The position numbers were made by a program, and so were the translations under genes. Positions 16,850-25,787 of a stretch of DNA of 64,000 nucleotides are shown piece after piece. The stretch covers positions 186,001-250,000 of the forward strand of contig NZ_NEFY01000005.1 of the NCBI RefSeq assembly GCF_002258215.1. The letters run 5' to 3'. This DNA comes from Marinobacter vinifirmus (GTDB lineage: Bacteria > Pseudomonadota > Gammaproteobacteria > Pseudomonadales > Oleiphilaceae). Under the pieces are notes generated by a model. The model made no database searches. It saw only the letters and a list, made by a program, of their open reading frames with translations, and was not told the DNA's origin. Numbering within the stretch: position 1 is the stretch's first letter; each line of letters starts with the position of its first letter.

Positions 16850-18119
16850 TCAACGTTCACAGGCGGAGATTGTCCGCCAGTCACTCAAGCGGCGGTACCG
16901 CAAGGAGCGCCGGTTCCGGCTCTACGGCATGACCGCCATCGCTATCGCCTTGTTGTCCCTGGTGGTACTGTTTACCGACATCATCGGCAAGGGCTACACC
17001 GGCTTTATCAAGACCACCATGACCCTTGAGGTGGTGCTTGATGGCGAGCAGATGTACCTGGATGACGCGTCTGACAAAGACCAGATGTCCATGGCGGACT
17101 TCCAGGCGCCCATTATAACGGCTCTGCAGAAGCATTTTCCCGAGGTGGAGGAGCGTAAGGACCTTCGGGAGCTGAGCCGGTTGGCGGGTAGCTATGCCAG
17201 CAACCAGATCAAGGACCTGCTGGCCCGGCAGCCGGAATTGTTGGGTACTACCCAGACCATGGAGTTCCTGGTGCACGACACGGTGTCGGTCTATGTGAAA
17301 CATGCCGACAATCCGGCCTACAGCATCCGTTTGTCGGAACAGCAGCAGCGCTGGGTGGATGAGCTGGTTCAGAAGGGCGTGGTAGACACCGGTTTCAACG
17401 ATGTGTTCTTCAGCCGGGGCGATTCCCGGGAGCCGTCCAATGCCGGTATTCTGGGCGCCATTGTCGGCTCCCTGCTGACCATGGTGGTTACCCTGGTGAT
17501 TGCCTTCCCGATGGGGGTTGCGGCAGCGGTGTACCTGGAGGAATTTGCGCCCCAGAACAAGTTCACCGATTTTATCGAAGTCAACATCAACAACCTGGCG
17601 GCGGTACCGTCGATCATCTTCGGCCTGTTGGGCCTGGCGGTGTTTATCGGGGTGTTCGGCTTGCCGCGCTCCGTACCGGTATTGGGTGGCCTGGTGCTGG
17701 CGCTGATGACCCTGCCCACCATCATCATTTCCAGCCGTGCGGCCATCAAGAGTGTGCCGCCCTCTATCCGTGAAGCGGCGGAAGGCATCGGCGCCTCGAA
17801 AATGCAGGTGGTGCTGCACCATGTGGTGCCCCTGGCCATGCCCGGCATGATGACCGGTTCGATCATCGGCATGGCCCAGGCACTGGGGGAGACAGCACCG
17901 CTGCTGCTGATCGGTATGGTGGCATTCATCGTGGAGATTCCTGACGGTTTCTTCAGTTCCGCCACTGTGCTCCCGGTACAGATTTACCTCTGGGCCAGCA
18001 GTGCCGAGCAGGGCTTTGTTGAACTTGCCTCTGCCGGAATCATGATCCTGCTGAGCTTTATGATCACCATGAACGCATTGGCCATCTGGCTCCGTAAACG
18101 TCTTGAGCGCCGGTGGTAA
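16842..18119 (+). CDS. pstA: phosphate ABC transporter permease PstA
   Basis: Second membrane subunit of Pst, pairing with PstC. The 425-residue protein has an N-terminal membrane helix (near 30-50), a soluble insertion of about 150 residues, then the six-helix permease domain with EAA loop SIREAAEGIGASKMQVVLHH (near 308-327). The start ATG at 16842 overlaps the pstC stop; an upstream start would extend it by eight residues deeper into pstC. The long soluble insertion matches the extension in PstC, and both probably form a periplasmic contact region; that is inference. Confidence 0.92.
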   Translation: MTDQRSQAEIVRQSLKRRYRKERRFRLYGMTAIAIALLSLVVLFTDIIGKGYTGFIKTTMTLEVVLDGEQMYLDDASDKDQMSMADFQAPIITALQKHFPEVEERKDLRELSRLAGSYASNQIKDLLARQPELLGTTQTMEFLVHDTVSVYVKHADNPAYSIRLSEQQQRWVDELVQKGVVDTGFNDVFFSRGDSREPSNAGILGAIVGSLLTMVVTLVIAFPMGVAAAVYLEEFAPQNKFTDFIEVNINNLAAVPSIIFGLLGLAVFIGVFGLPRSVPVLGGLVLALMTLPTIIISSRAAIKSVPPSIREAAEGIGASKMQVVLHHVVPLAMPGMMTGSIIGMAQALGETAPLLLIGMVAFIVEIPDGFFSSATVLPVQIYLWASSAEQGFVELASAGIMILLSFMITMNALAIWLRKRLERRW

Positions 18120-18130
18120 GGAGTTAAACC

Positions 18131-19018
18131 ATGAACACTATGAATTCGACAGTAACCAGCAACAACGAAACCACCGAGGCGCCCGCTGTTCCCGTACAGG
18201 ACGAGCGCCCGGCAGAGACGATCATCCAGGAAGGGGTTACCGTTGGCAGCCCCTACGCCGACGACCCGAAGTTCAAGCTGCGGGATGTTGAGGTGTTTTA
18301 CGGCGAAAGCCGGGCCATCAAGAAAATCAGCCTGGATATTGCCCGCAACGAAGTGATTGCCTTTATCGGCCCGTCCGGGTGCGGCAAGTCCACCTTCCTG
18401 CGCTGCCTGAACCGGATGAACGACAGCATCGATATCTGTAGCGTGAAAGGCGAGTTGATGCTGGATGACCAGAACATCTATGACCCCAAGCGTGACGTGG
18501 TTGAGCTGCGGGCCCGGGTTGGCATGGTATTCCAGAAGCCGAACCCGTTCCCCAAGTCGATCTACGACAACGTGGCCTATGGCCCGCGTATTCACGGCCT
18601 GGCCAATCGTAAGTCCGACCTGGACGATATCGTGGAAGACAGCCTGCGCAAGGCTGGCCTGTGGAACGAGGTAAAAGACCGCCTGGATGCTACTGCCACC
18701 GGCATGTCCGGCGGTCAGCAGCAGCGTCTGTGTATTGCCCGGGCCATTGCCGTCAGCCCCGAAGTGATCCTGATGGACGAGCCCTGTTCAGCGCTGGACC
18801 CGATCGCTACCGCCAAGGTGGAAGAGCTGATCGCGGAAATGTCCGAGAGCTACACCATTGTGATCGTAACCCACTCGATGCAGCAGGCCGCCCGGGTATC
18901 CAACCGCACGGCGTACTTCCATCTGGGCCACCTGGTGGAAGTGAACGAAACCGACAAAGTATTTACTTCGCCGGACCACGAACTGACCGAATCCTACATC
19001 ACCGGTCGTTTTGGTTAA
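18131..19018 (+). CDS. pstB: phosphate ABC transporter ATPase PstB
   Basis: Nucleotide-binding subunit that powers Pst and, with PhoU, takes part in signalling to PhoR. Walker [10 protein letters not shown] (near 78-86), Q-loop [11 protein letters not shown], signature MSGGQQQRL and Walker [13 protein letters not shown] are all intact, and the switch His lies in VTHSMQQA. At 295 residues it has an N-terminal leader of about 45 residues rich in Thr, Asn and Pro before the ABC fold starts. A Shine-Dalgarno AAGGAG sits 8 bases before the ATG, 11 bp after pstA. Confidence 0.95.
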   Translation: MNTMNSTVTSNNETTEAPAVPVQDERPAETIIQEGVTVGSPYADDPKFKLRDVEVFYGESRAIKKISLDIARNEVIAFIGPSGCGKSTFLRCLNRMNDSIDICSVKGELMLDDQNIYDPKRDVVELRARVGMVFQKPNPFPKSIYDNVAYGPRIHGLANRKSDLDDIVEDSLRKAGLWNEVKDRLDATATGMSGGQQQRLCIARAIAVSPEVILMDEPCSALDPIATAKVEELIAEMSESYTIVIVTHSMQQAARVSNRTAYFHLGHLVEVNETDKVFTSPDHELTESYITGRFG

Positions 19019-19048
19019 TCAGGCCCGGGAACCTTGGAGACAAAGAAA

Positions 19049-19771
19049 ATGCCGAACAGAAAGGATGATGTATACGGAGATCATATCTCCGGTAAGTTCA
19101 ACGATGAACTTAACGAGCTGAAAACCCAGTTCCTGAACATGGGGGGCATGGTGGAAAGCCAGGTGGAGCAGGCTATCCAGTCACTGGTTGACAGTGACGG
19201 CCAGCTGGCGGAAAAAGTCCGCCTTGGCGACAAGCTGGTCGACAAGATGGAAATGGACCTGGATGAAGAAGCCATCCTGGTCATCGCCCGCCGGCAACCG
19301 ACAGCCCGGGACCTGCGACTGGTGATTTCCGTGATCAAGATGGTGGCGGACCTGGAACGTGTGGGTGACGAAGCCAAGAAAATTGCCAAGATGGCCATCA
19401 AGCTGACCGAAGAAGGCCAGGCTCCCCGGGGTTACGTGGAAATCCGCCACATCGGCACCCACGTGCTCAGCATGCTGCATGATGCCCTGGATGCCTTTGC
19501 CCGGCTGGATTCCGAGCAGGCCCTGCGCATCATGAAAGAAGACAAGCAGGTTGACGAAGAGTACCAGGCTGCGGCCCGGGCCTTGCTGACCTTCATGATG
19601 GAAGATACCCGCAATATCACCCGTTGCATGATGGTGATGTGGGTACTGCGCGCACTCGAGCGCATTGGTGACCACGCCTGTAACATCGCTGAGCACGTCA
19701 TTTTCATGGCCAAGGGTGAGGATATTCGCCATTCGCCGATGGAAGAAGCAGAGCGGGTAGTGGGGCGGTAG
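19049..19771 (+). CDS. phoU: phosphate signalling protein PhoU
   Basis: A 240-residue cytoplasmic protein of two three-helix PhoU bundles, each with an acidic metal-binding motif: DLRLVISVIKMVADLERVGD in the first half and a CMMVMWVLRALERIGDHA block in the second. PhoU links Pst activity to PhoR and keeps the Pho regulon off when phosphate is abundant. The ATG at 19049 was chosen because GGAG lies 9 bases upstream; the upstream in-frame TTG would place the ribosome site inside the gene. The gene ends the operon, and palindromic element PE3 lies 98 bp past the stop. Confidence 0.94.
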   Translation: MPNRKDDVYGDHISGKFNDELNELKTQFLNMGGMVESQVEQAIQSLVDSDGQLAEKVRLGDKLVDKMEMDLDEEAILVIARRQPTARDLRLVISVIKMVADLERVGDEAKKIAKMAIKLTEEGQAPRGYVEIRHIGTHVLSMLHDALDAFARLDSEQALRIMKEDKQVDEEYQAAARALLTFMMEDTRNITRCMMVMWVLRALERIGDHACNIAEHVIFMAKGEDIRHSPMEEAERVVGR

Positions 19772-19868
19772 GGGCGGGCCGCACCGCACATCGGCCGACC
19801 TGACTTCAGAGCTGTTTTCACCAAAATCGTGTTTTAGTCTGTCAGCCTACCTCCCAAGCTTCGGGCAC

Positions 19869-19970
19869 GCGGGCTGGTATGGCTGTTTGGGACTATCTTT
19901 GGCCATGGATGGCCAAAGCTAAGCGAGCATGGATGCCTTGAGCGTGTCCCAAACAGCCATACCAGCCCGC
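19869..19970. repeat. palindromic element PE3 (102 bp, variant core)
   Basis: Arms 19869-19893 and 19946-19970 are perfect 25-bp reverse complements with a locus-specific sequence; this copy lacks the TTCCAAAAA inner arm of its sisters. The 52-nt core contains a small hairpin TTTGGCCATGGATGGCCAAA (19898-19917) and a second, GCATGGATGC. Both show ATGGATG, as in the other copies on their GGA strand. The overall plan is the same: long stem, 52-nt core, two short GGA-loop hairpins. It lies between convergent phoU and the HIT gene. Confidence 0.85.
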
Positions 19971-20001
19971 TTGCTTACTCCAAAACCAGAAGCAGGAAAA
20001 G

Positions 20002-20367
20002 TCAGGCCTGCTTCATCTTGTCAGTGTAAGGCGGCCAGCCCAGTGGCTTGCCGGCCAGCAGGTGCAAATGGATGTGGAACACGGTCTGCCCGGCATTCTC
20101 TCCGCAGTTCATCACCACCCGGTAGCCGTCTTCGGCAAATCCCATGTCTCTGGCCAGTTTTCCGGCTACCCAGTACAGGTGTCCCACCACTTCCCGGTCG
20201 CCTTCTTCAATGTCGTTGATGGTCGCAATCGCCTTTTTCGGGATGATCAGCAGGTGTACCGGTGCCTGGGGATTGATGTCCCTGAAGGCGAGGCTGAGGT
20301 CGTCTTCATAGACGATGTCCGCCGGGATTTCCCGGTTGATGATTTTGGTGAAGATGGTTTCCGACAT
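20002..20367 (-). CDS. HIT-family nucleotide-binding protein (HinT-like)
   Basis: A 121-residue histidine-triad protein of the HinT branch, which hydrolyses purine nucleoside phosphoramidates. The active-site triad is in VFHIHLHLLAG (near 97-107), and the N-terminal ADIVYEDDLSLAFRDINPQAPVHLL (in pieces) is standard. Length and motif order match E. coli HinT (119). It follows the ubiquinone hydroxylase gene by 39 bp on the same strand. The physiological substrate is not known for most members. Confidence 0.93.
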   Translation of the reverse strand: MSETIFTKIINREIPADIVYEDDLSLAFRDINPQAPVHLLIIPKKAIATINDIEEGDREVVGHLYWVAGKLARDMGFAEDGYRVVMNCGENAGQTVFHIHLHLLAGKPLGWPPYTDKMKQA

Positions 20368-20406
20368 GAAAACTCCCTGTTCGTTGTTAAGCGTGCAAGT
20401 TGACCA

Positions 20407-21702
20407 CTATAGACTGCCGAGACCCGGCAGACGATTGACCATTTGTTGAAGCGGTGCGGGCAGTTTGTCGTCCAGCCCCATGGCGTAGCGGGCGACGCGG
20501 TTGCGGGCAAAGGGCAGGGCGCGGGCGGCGCCCAGGCCCAGGTTACGGACAAGGTGTACCGGCGGTATGGCGTTGCTGAACAGGTGGTAGAACAGGTCCA
20601 TGGCCAGCATCATGCGCTGGTTGGCGGGCCGGCGTTGCTGTTCGTACAGGGCCAGCCAGCGTTCGCAGGCGAGGTCGTCACCGCCGCGCCGGGCTTCCTT
20701 CAGTAAACCCTGCAGGCACTGGGCATCCTGGAAACCCAGGTTTACGCCCTGGCCGGCCAGCGGGTTGATGGTATGGGCGGCGTCGCCGGCCAGTACCACC
20801 CGGTTCAGGTAATAGTGCCTGGCGTGCTGGCGGGCAATGGGAAAGCTGGCTCGGGCATCGATATGGGTCAGCTCCGGCAGGCGGGCCGGGAAATGCTTCT
20901 GGATCTCGGCCATCAGTGCTGGCTCATCCATGGCCTTGAGCTGCGCCAGCCTGGCCGGGTGGTCATACCATACCAGCGAGCCCCAGCATTCACCGGGCAA
21001 CTGTTCGCCGGCACTGTGCAGGGGTAAAAAGGCCCGCGGGCCGCTGGGGTAGAAGCCCTGCCAGGTGATGTCTTCCACGCCGCCCCGGTAGCGCACGGAA
21101 ATCACCATGGCCTGCTGGTCGTATTGATCGCGGGTAACGCCGATACCGGCCAGGTCACGAACCCGTGACATGGCGCCGTCGGCACCGATGACCAACTGTG
21201 CTTCCAGCTGGCTGCCATCATCTAGGGTGACCCGGGCCAGCCGTTGATCCTGTGCCAGGTCCTGAACGCTGCGGCCGGTTATCAGGGTTACTTCCGGCTC
21301 GGCCTCAGCGGTCTGCCAGAGCGCCTGCTGGGTGATGCTGTTTTCCACAATGTGACCCAGGTGGCGGGCACCGAGCTGTTCGGCACTGAATTCCACTTCG
21401 GTCAGGGAGGGTGGCAGCAGTCGGCTCAGGGGGTTGGGGGTTTCGTCCCACACCGCAAGGCGGCGATAGGGTGTGGCGCGCATGGCCAGGATGGAATGCC
21501 AGGCTCCCAGGCTGTCCAGGTAGCGTTCGCTGCCGGCACTCAGGGCCGACACCCGGATATCCGGGGCACTGGAGGCATCGAAGGCGCTGGGTTCGGCTTT
21601 GTCGATCAGGGCCACACGGATGCCTTGCTGACCAAGGCCGGTGGCAAGTGCGGCGCCGACCATGCCGGCGCCCACGATAATGATGTCAAATGCTTGGTTC
21701 AT
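20407..21702 (-). CDS. UbiH/UbiF/VisC-family FAD monooxygenase
   Basis: Class A flavoprotein hydroxylase of ubiquinone biosynthesis, 431 residues. The FAD-binding GAGMVGAALATGLGQ (near 11-25), the mid-protein DG motif VIGADGAMSRVR and the GDAAHTINPLAGQGVNLGFQDA-type block near 290-310 are intact. Which ring carbon it hydroxylates (C1, C5 or C6) cannot be told from the sequence; UbiI- and UbiF-like assignments are both possible. It is followed by the HIT gene and preceded, 77 bp away, by the YbaK-domain gene. Confidence 0.9.
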   Translation of the reverse strand: MNQAFDIIIVGAGMVGAALATGLGQQGIRVALIDKAEPSAFDASSAPDIRVSALSAGSERYLDSLGAWHSILAMRATPYRRLAVWDETPNPLSRLLPPSLTEVEFSAEQLGARHLGHIVENSITQQALWQTAEAEPEVTLITGRSVQDLAQDQRLARVTLDDGSQLEAQLVIGADGAMSRVRDLAGIGVTRDQYDQQAMVISVRYRGGVEDITWQGFYPSGPRAFLPLHSAGEQLPGECWGSLVWYDHPARLAQLKAMDEPALMAEIQKHFPARLPELTHIDARASFPIARQHARHYYLNRVVLAGDAAHTINPLAGQGVNLGFQDAQCLQGLLKEARRGGDDLACERWLALYEQQRRPANQRMMLAMDLFYHLFSNAIPPVHLVRNLGLGAARALPFARNRVARYAMGLDDKLPAPLQQMVNRLPGLGSL

Positions 21703-21779
21703 ATCCGGTTCCTGTCTGTTGGCATCAGTTTACGCGATGCCGGGCGCCAGACAAGCGACCGGGGTCAATCCGGCAGGTT

Positions 21780-22334
21780 TCAGTATCCGGCCAGCAGGGT
21801 TTCCTCCCGGGGTTCCGGTCGTTTGCGGTTTTTCAGTAGCCAGGCCGGTTTCTGGGTGCCCGGGCGGGTGAAGCCTTGATTGATCACCATGGGTTGCACC
21901 AGGTTGAGGAAATCCCGGGTTTTCATGTGGGTGGATTCGGTGTGGCTGCCGGCGGCAAATGCCAGTTCGGGCTGTTCGGTGAGTACTTCGGCGCAATAAA
22001 CCGTCATTCCGAACAGGTTGCCGAACGGTGGCATGGCGCCCACTTCGCAATCCGGGAAACTGTCCTGGAATTCCTGTTCGTCTGCCAGTTCCACAAAGTC
22101 GGTGTCGAGAATGCGGGACAGTCTGTCCCAGCGCACGCGCCAGGTGGCGGGCATCACCAGCATGGCCATCTTGCCATCGAGTTCGATGATCACGGTTTTA
22201 ACCACACGGTCACCGGCAATCTTCACGTGGTGGGCGAGTTGTTGGGCAGTAAAGGCGGGAGGGTGGGACAGGCACATGTATTCCACATTGGCCTTGTCCA
22301 GGTAATCTTTTAACTGCTGTACCGGCATGTTCAC
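21780..22334 (-). CDS. YbaK/aminoacyl-tRNA deacylase domain protein
   Basis: A 184-residue protein with the YbaK/prolyl-tRNA-editing fold over residues 1-150: conserved HHVKIAGDRVVKTVIIELDG early and EVGAMPPFG (near 96-104), the loop that forms the editing pocket. A basic C-terminal tail follows (KPAWLLKNRKRPEPRE). Characterised relatives deacylate mischarged tRNAs in trans. The preferred tRNA or amino acid cannot be read off. Upstream lies a 12-bp hairpin, then mscS. Confidence 0.85.
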   Translation of the reverse strand: MNMPVQQLKDYLDKANVEYMCLSHPPAFTAQQLAHHVKIAGDRVVKTVIIELDGKMAMLVMPATWRVRWDRLSRILDTDFVELADEQEFQDSFPDCEVGAMPPFGNLFGMTVYCAEVLTEQPELAFAAGSHTESTHMKTRDFLNLVQPMVINQGFTRPGTQKPAWLLKNRKRPEPREETLLAGY

Positions 22335-22392
22335 AACCTCCTGACAACATGGACAGTGTTGCAGAGCCGTCTGCCAATCCCGGGCCAGGCTC

Positions 22393-22423
22393 CGGTAAGA
22401 CGGGGTGACCTCCCGTCTTACCG
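22393..22423. terminator. 12-bp hairpin between mscS and the YbaK gene
   Basis: CGGTAAGACGGG (22393-22404) pairs perfectly with CCCGTCTTACCG (22412-22423) around a 7-nt loop, 64 bp past the mscS stop on the minus strand. No T-run follows, so it may be a Rho-linked or processing hairpin rather than a classical terminator. Confidence 0.5.
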
Positions 22424-22486
22424 ACAGCTTAGCGCAGGATCTGCAGTTTGCGAATAACCGGTTGTGTCTGTGTGACAGGCTTCCGG

Positions 22487-23317
22487 TCAGTCAGCCTTGT
22501 ACATATGCACGTCGCGCTGCGGGAAAGGGATGGAGATACCCTCGGCGTCGAACGCTTTCTTCACACGTTCCTGCATGTCCCAGTAGAACGGCCACAGGTC
22601 GCCGGCCTTGGTCCAGGCCCGTACGGTCAGGTCGACAGAGCTTTCGCCCAGGCCACCCACTACGATCAGCGGAGCCGGGTCTTTCAGGGCGCGTTCGTCT
22701 TCTTCGATCAGGCGCTTGCAGATCGCCTTGGCCTTGTCGATGTCGTCGCTGTAGCCGATGCCGAAGGTCATGTCGCAACGACGGGTTTCATACACGCTCA
22801 TGTTGGTCAGGCTGGCGTTGGACAGCTGGCCGTTCGGGATCACCACGCGACGGTTATCGAAGGTGTCGATGATGGTGTACAGGATGCTGATTTCACGCAC
22901 CGAACCCAGGAAACCCTGAGCTTCGATGGCATCGCCCACCTTGAACGGCTTGAAGATCAGGATCAGTACGCCACCGGCAAAGTTGCCCAGGCTGCCTTGC
23001 AGGGCCAGGCCCACGGCCAGGCCGGCGGCACCGATAATGGCGACGAAGGAGGTGGTGGCAATACCGACCATGGAAGCTACGGAAACCAGCAGCAGGATCT
23101 TCAGAATGGCGCCGATCAGGCCGCACAGGAACTTGTTGAGGGTGGGGTCTTTCTTGCCCAGTTTGTTGTCCAGCACGCCGACAAAACGATTGATCAGCCA
23201 CAGGCCGACAATGAGGGTGATGATGGCCAGTACTACTTTCGGGGCGTAGGCCATAACCAGTGCGATGCCCTGGTCAATCCATTCAGACGCTTGTCCGTTA
23301 CTTATGATGTCTTCCAT
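22487..23317 (-). CDS. mscS: small-conductance mechanosensitive channel MscS
   Basis: A 276-residue inner-membrane channel that opens under membrane tension and releases solutes on osmotic down-shock. Three N-terminal membrane helices are seen; the third, pore-lining one has the Gly/Ala pattern GAAGLAVGLALQGSLGNFAG (near 92-111) of the MscS gate. The beta domain follows with PFKVGDAIEA and VVIPNGQLSN, then the C-terminal alpha/beta cage. Length is close to E. coli MscS (286). A CAGGAGCTTC-type ribosome site precedes the ATG. Single gene, with AT-rich upstream DNA. Confidence 0.95.
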   Translation of the reverse strand: MEDIISNGQASEWIDQGIALVMAYAPKVVLAIITLIVGLWLINRFVGVLDNKLGKKDPTLNKFLCGLIGAILKILLLVSVASMVGIATTSFVAIIGAAGLAVGLALQGSLGNFAGGVLILIFKPFKVGDAIEAQGFLGSVREISILYTIIDTFDNRRVVIPNGQLSNASLTNMSVYETRRCDMTFGIGYSDDIDKAKAICKRLIEEDERALKDPAPLIVVGGLGESSVDLTVRAWTKAGDLWPFYWDMQERVKKAFDAEGISIPFPQRDVHMYKAD

Positions 23318-23454
23318 ATAGAAGCTCCTTGATCGTTAGTATTTTCTGAGGTGGCGAAAACCCGACAAATGATTGCCAGCACAATATTTATCTGACAAAG
23401 AGTATATAGCAGACATATTAAATGTCAGCGTCAGAAAGTGTTGGTACGCAGCGG

Positions 23455-24564
23455 TTAGTTATACGGATTGTGATGCTCTCTGGCATATGCCGTGATTTCA
23501 TCGGGGCCGCCCCGCACCAGGATCCGGCCCTGTTTCTGGCTCAGCTGGTAATCGTACATGGGGTCGTAGTAATCGGTGAGCAGGGCTTCGATCCAGAGAT
23601 GGTGGCCGCTGGTGTCGCCGGTGCGTTCCTGTTGCTCCAGGGCCTGCTCCATCAAGGCGCGAAGTTCCTGGTGGCGCGCCCCGCCCAGGCGTTTCCGGAT
23701 ACGGTCGATGGCGCTCAGCAGGTAGTCCCGGAAGTTCAGCCAGCCGGCTTCTTCGTCATCCCGGCCGATGTAGTCGGCCAGCATGTGTTCCACATAGTCG
23801 GTGCGGATAATATCGACACGCTCTGCCATGGGCTGTTCCAGGATCAGCAGCGGCGATTCGCTCATGCGGGCCCGGAAGTGTTCCGGTAGCGCGCAGCGGC
23901 CGATCAGCCGGCTTTCGTCTTCCAGGTACACCGGCCCGCCTACCTGGTGGTGTGCCTTGAGCATGGCAACCGCCAGGTGGTTTTCGAAATCGATCTGGGA
24001 CGGCTGCGGGGTGACTTGCCGGCCGAAGCTGGAGCCCCGGTGGTTGGCCAGGCCCTCCAGGTCGACCGGGTTGGGAAGGTCCATCAGTACCCGGGTTTTG
24101 CCGGTGCCGGTGCGGCCGCTGAGAATGCGGAAGTCTTCGCTGTCGATCAGCTGGTCCAGGCTGTCGATCAGAAAGCGTCGCAAGGCCTTGTAGCCACCTT
24201 TCACCAGCGGGTAATCAATGCCGGCGTCCTTGATCCATTGCTGGGTCAGACGGGAGCGTAACCCACCCCGAAAACAGAACAGGTAGCCGTCCGGGTGGCG
24301 GGCTACGAAACGCTTCCAGGCTTCGATACGCTGGGCTTTTACATCACCGGCGACCAGTTGGTGGCCCAGCTCGATGGCCTTGTCCTGGCCCTTTTCCTTG
24401 TAGCAGATGCCCACCCGGTGGCGTTCCCCGTCGTTCATCAGGGGCGCGTTCTCGGCGTTGGGAAAACTGCCTTTGCTGAACTCCACCGGGGCGCGAACGT
24501 CCATCAGGGGAACGTCGCTCAGGAACAGGTTGAGGTAATCGCTGGTATCGGGTCTGCTTGCCAT
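23455..24564 (-). CDS. mnmH: tRNA 2-selenouridine synthase MnmH (SelU/YbbB)
   Basis: Converts 2-thiouridine at the wobble position to 2-selenouridine through a geranylated intermediate, using selenophosphate. Residues 1-130 are a rhodanese domain with catalytic Cys97 in YLFCFRGG, the same position as in E. coli. A P-loop GRTGTGKT follows at 150-157. The 369-residue length is standard. The ATG giving MASRPDTSDY was chosen since the rhodanese fold starts there; an earlier in-frame ATG adds 97 residues without resemblance to the family. It needs SelD, which is not in this window. Confidence 0.93.
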   Translation of the reverse strand: MASRPDTSDYLNLFLSDVPLMDVRAPVEFSKGSFPNAENAPLMNDGERHRVGICYKEKGQDKAIELGHQLVAGDVKAQRIEAWKRFVARHPDGYLFCFRGGLRSRLTQQWIKDAGIDYPLVKGGYKALRRFLIDSLDQLIDSEDFRILSGRTGTGKTRVLMDLPNPVDLEGLANHRGSSFGRQVTPQPSQIDFENHLAVAMLKAHHQVGGPVYLEDESRLIGRCALPEHFRARMSESPLLILEQPMAERVDIIRTDYVEHMLADYIGRDDEEAGWLNFRDYLLSAIDRIRKRLGGARHQELRALMEQALEQQERTGDTSGHHLWIEALLTDYYDPMYDYQLSQKQGRILVRGGPDEITAYAREHHNPYN

Positions 24565-24674
24565 GTCAACGGATCGCTGTTGTTCTGGGTAGGGCGGCAG
24601 TATACCGGAGTGCCGATTTCCGGGCATCCCGGCCAGAGGTACAATGGCGGTTTGGACTGCCGAGAGAGCCAGCA

Positions 24675-25334
24675 ATGACCCCGGAACACCTGAACCAGCA
24701 CCTGCGCAAGACCCTGAGCCGTGGCCGTGTGGCCGCATCGGCACCGGCAGGTTGCCCGGACCTCCCCTTGTACCTGTTTGATCCCTCGGTACTGGAAGGT
24801 CCCCTGAGCCATGATGAAGCCCAGGCCGTGGTAGCAGAGCCGGCGTACTGGTCATTCTGCTGGGCCAGCGGCCAGGTGCTGGCCAGCTGGATTTTGCAGC
24901 ATCCGGAGCTGGTGGCCGGCAAAGCGGTACTGGATTTCGGCTCAGGCTCCGGCGTGGTTGCCGTGGCTGCGGCGCGGGCGGGTGCGGCCCGTGCCATTGC
25001 CTGCGATATCGATCCGGCAGCGCTGGATGCTGCCGCAGCCAATGCCCGGCTTAACGGTGTGCAGGTGGAGCTTTGTGACGACTGGGCGGCGCGGCCGGAA
25101 TCCCTGGACCTGGTCACCGCGGCCGATGTGCTTTATGACCCTGACAACCGGCCGTTGCTGGAGGCGTTCCGGGCGGCAGCAAGCCGGGTTTTGCTGGCAG
25201 ATTCGCGGGTTCGGGATCTCGGTAACCCGGCTTATCAGCTGCAAACGGTGATTGAAGCCAGGACCTGGCCAGACCTGAACGAATTCGAGGAGTTCAACAG
25301 GGTGCGTATCTACCTGGCGGAAGGTGCAGGCTGA
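24675..25334 (+). CDS. class I SAM-dependent methyltransferase, ETFB-lysine/L11-type
   Basis: A 219-residue Rossmann-fold methyltransferase. SAM motif I is VLDFGSGSGVVAVAAARAGA (near 87-106), with the acidic residue of motif II in CDIDPAALDAAAANARLN and a later DLVTAADVLYD. The order and length resemble the METTL20/ETF-beta lysine methyltransferases and PrmA's catalytic domain, so a protein-lysine target is likely but unproven. The ATG at 24675 was chosen: the upstream frame overlaps mnmH's control region and shows no conservation. It ends 23 bp before the terminator of the predicted sRNA, which is on the opposite strand. Confidence 0.8.
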   Translation: MTPEHLNQHLRKTLSRGRVAASAPAGCPDLPLYLFDPSVLEGPLSHDEAQAVVAEPAYWSFCWASGQVLASWILQHPELVAGKAVLDFGSGSGVVAVAAARAGAARAIACDIDPAALDAAAANARLNGVQVELCDDWAARPESLDLVTAADVLYDPDNRPLLEAFRAAASRVLLADSRVRDLGNPAYQLQTVIEARTWPDLNEFEEFNRVRIYLAEGAG

Positions 25335-25349
25335 GAATTTTCTACGGCA

Positions 25350-25619
25350 GAAAAAACAAAGGGCAGCTCAAGGGCTGCCCTTTAACAGGTTTGAACCGCC
25401 ATCCCGGGCAGTTCACAGTCGGAACAAGTGGTGCGTCCGTGCACTCGGGGCAACCGCCATGTTGCCGTAATCCTTGCGTCTTTCCCTGATGGCCAGCGTC
25501 CGAGCCGGCAATCCAAATCGTTATCCCTTAAGCGAGGCATCCCTGTGTCCTTGCCTCTCCCCACAGTCCCTGCAGGGGTGCATCCAGTGCGTCGTCCTTT
25601 TCCCTGTCATCCTTGACGG
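25350..25619 (-). ncRNA. predicted CsrB/RsmZ-family regulatory sRNA
   Basis: Read on the minus strand, about 270 nt between a promoter and a T-run terminator contain about 15 GGA triplets by my count, most as AGGA, GGGA or TGGA and several in hairpin loops: GUC-AAGGAU-GAC (25617-25606), GCA-CUGGA-UGC (25590-25580), GUGC-ACGGAC-GCAC (25444-25431), and CAGGGAUGCC near 25545. This is the hallmark of CsrB/RsmZ RNAs, which titrate the translational repressor CsrA/RsmA. Upstream are a -10 TATAGT and a GacA-type box (25788-25805), the usual architecture for Gac/Rsm sRNAs. No protein reading frame in the gap is credible. The family is assigned from structure and motifs, not a covariance-model search; RsmZ and CsrB types cannot be told apart here. 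Confidence 0.82.
25351..25383 (-). terminator. intrinsic terminator of the predicted sRNA
   Basis: AAAGGGCAGC and GCTGCCCTTT (25358-25367, 25374-25383) form a perfect 10-bp stem with a 6-nt loop. On the minus strand it is followed by G and six T (25356-25351), a classic intrinsic terminator. On the plus strand only TTT follows, so it is oriented for the sRNA, though it may also stop the methyltransferase transcript. Confidence 0.88.
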
Positions 25620-25624
25620 TTCCC

Positions 25625-25630
25625 ACTATA
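25625..25630 (-). promoter_or_regulatory. -10 box of the predicted sRNA
   Basis: TATAGT on the minus strand ends 6-7 bases before the likely first base of the sRNA (about 25618-25619). No good -35 is present at 15-18 bases, as expected for an activator-dependent promoter. Confidence 0.6.
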
Positions 25631-25787
25631 CCAAGGCCAATCTGACAAACGTGTGACCGGCGCACACTATTTGCGGGCTTCAACTATCACGTTAATAGTT
25701 TTTTCTTTGAATTCATGGCCCTGCGGGAAGTGGCTATGGGCCGGGCTGCGTCTTCGTACGTGAAGACACTGAAAGTTCCTACAGGTT

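Noticed and set aside
25382..25656. 60- to 62-codon open frames in the sRNA gap
   Set aside because: Frames on both strands lack ribosome sites and conserved features, while the GGA pattern, promoter and terminator fit an RNA gene.
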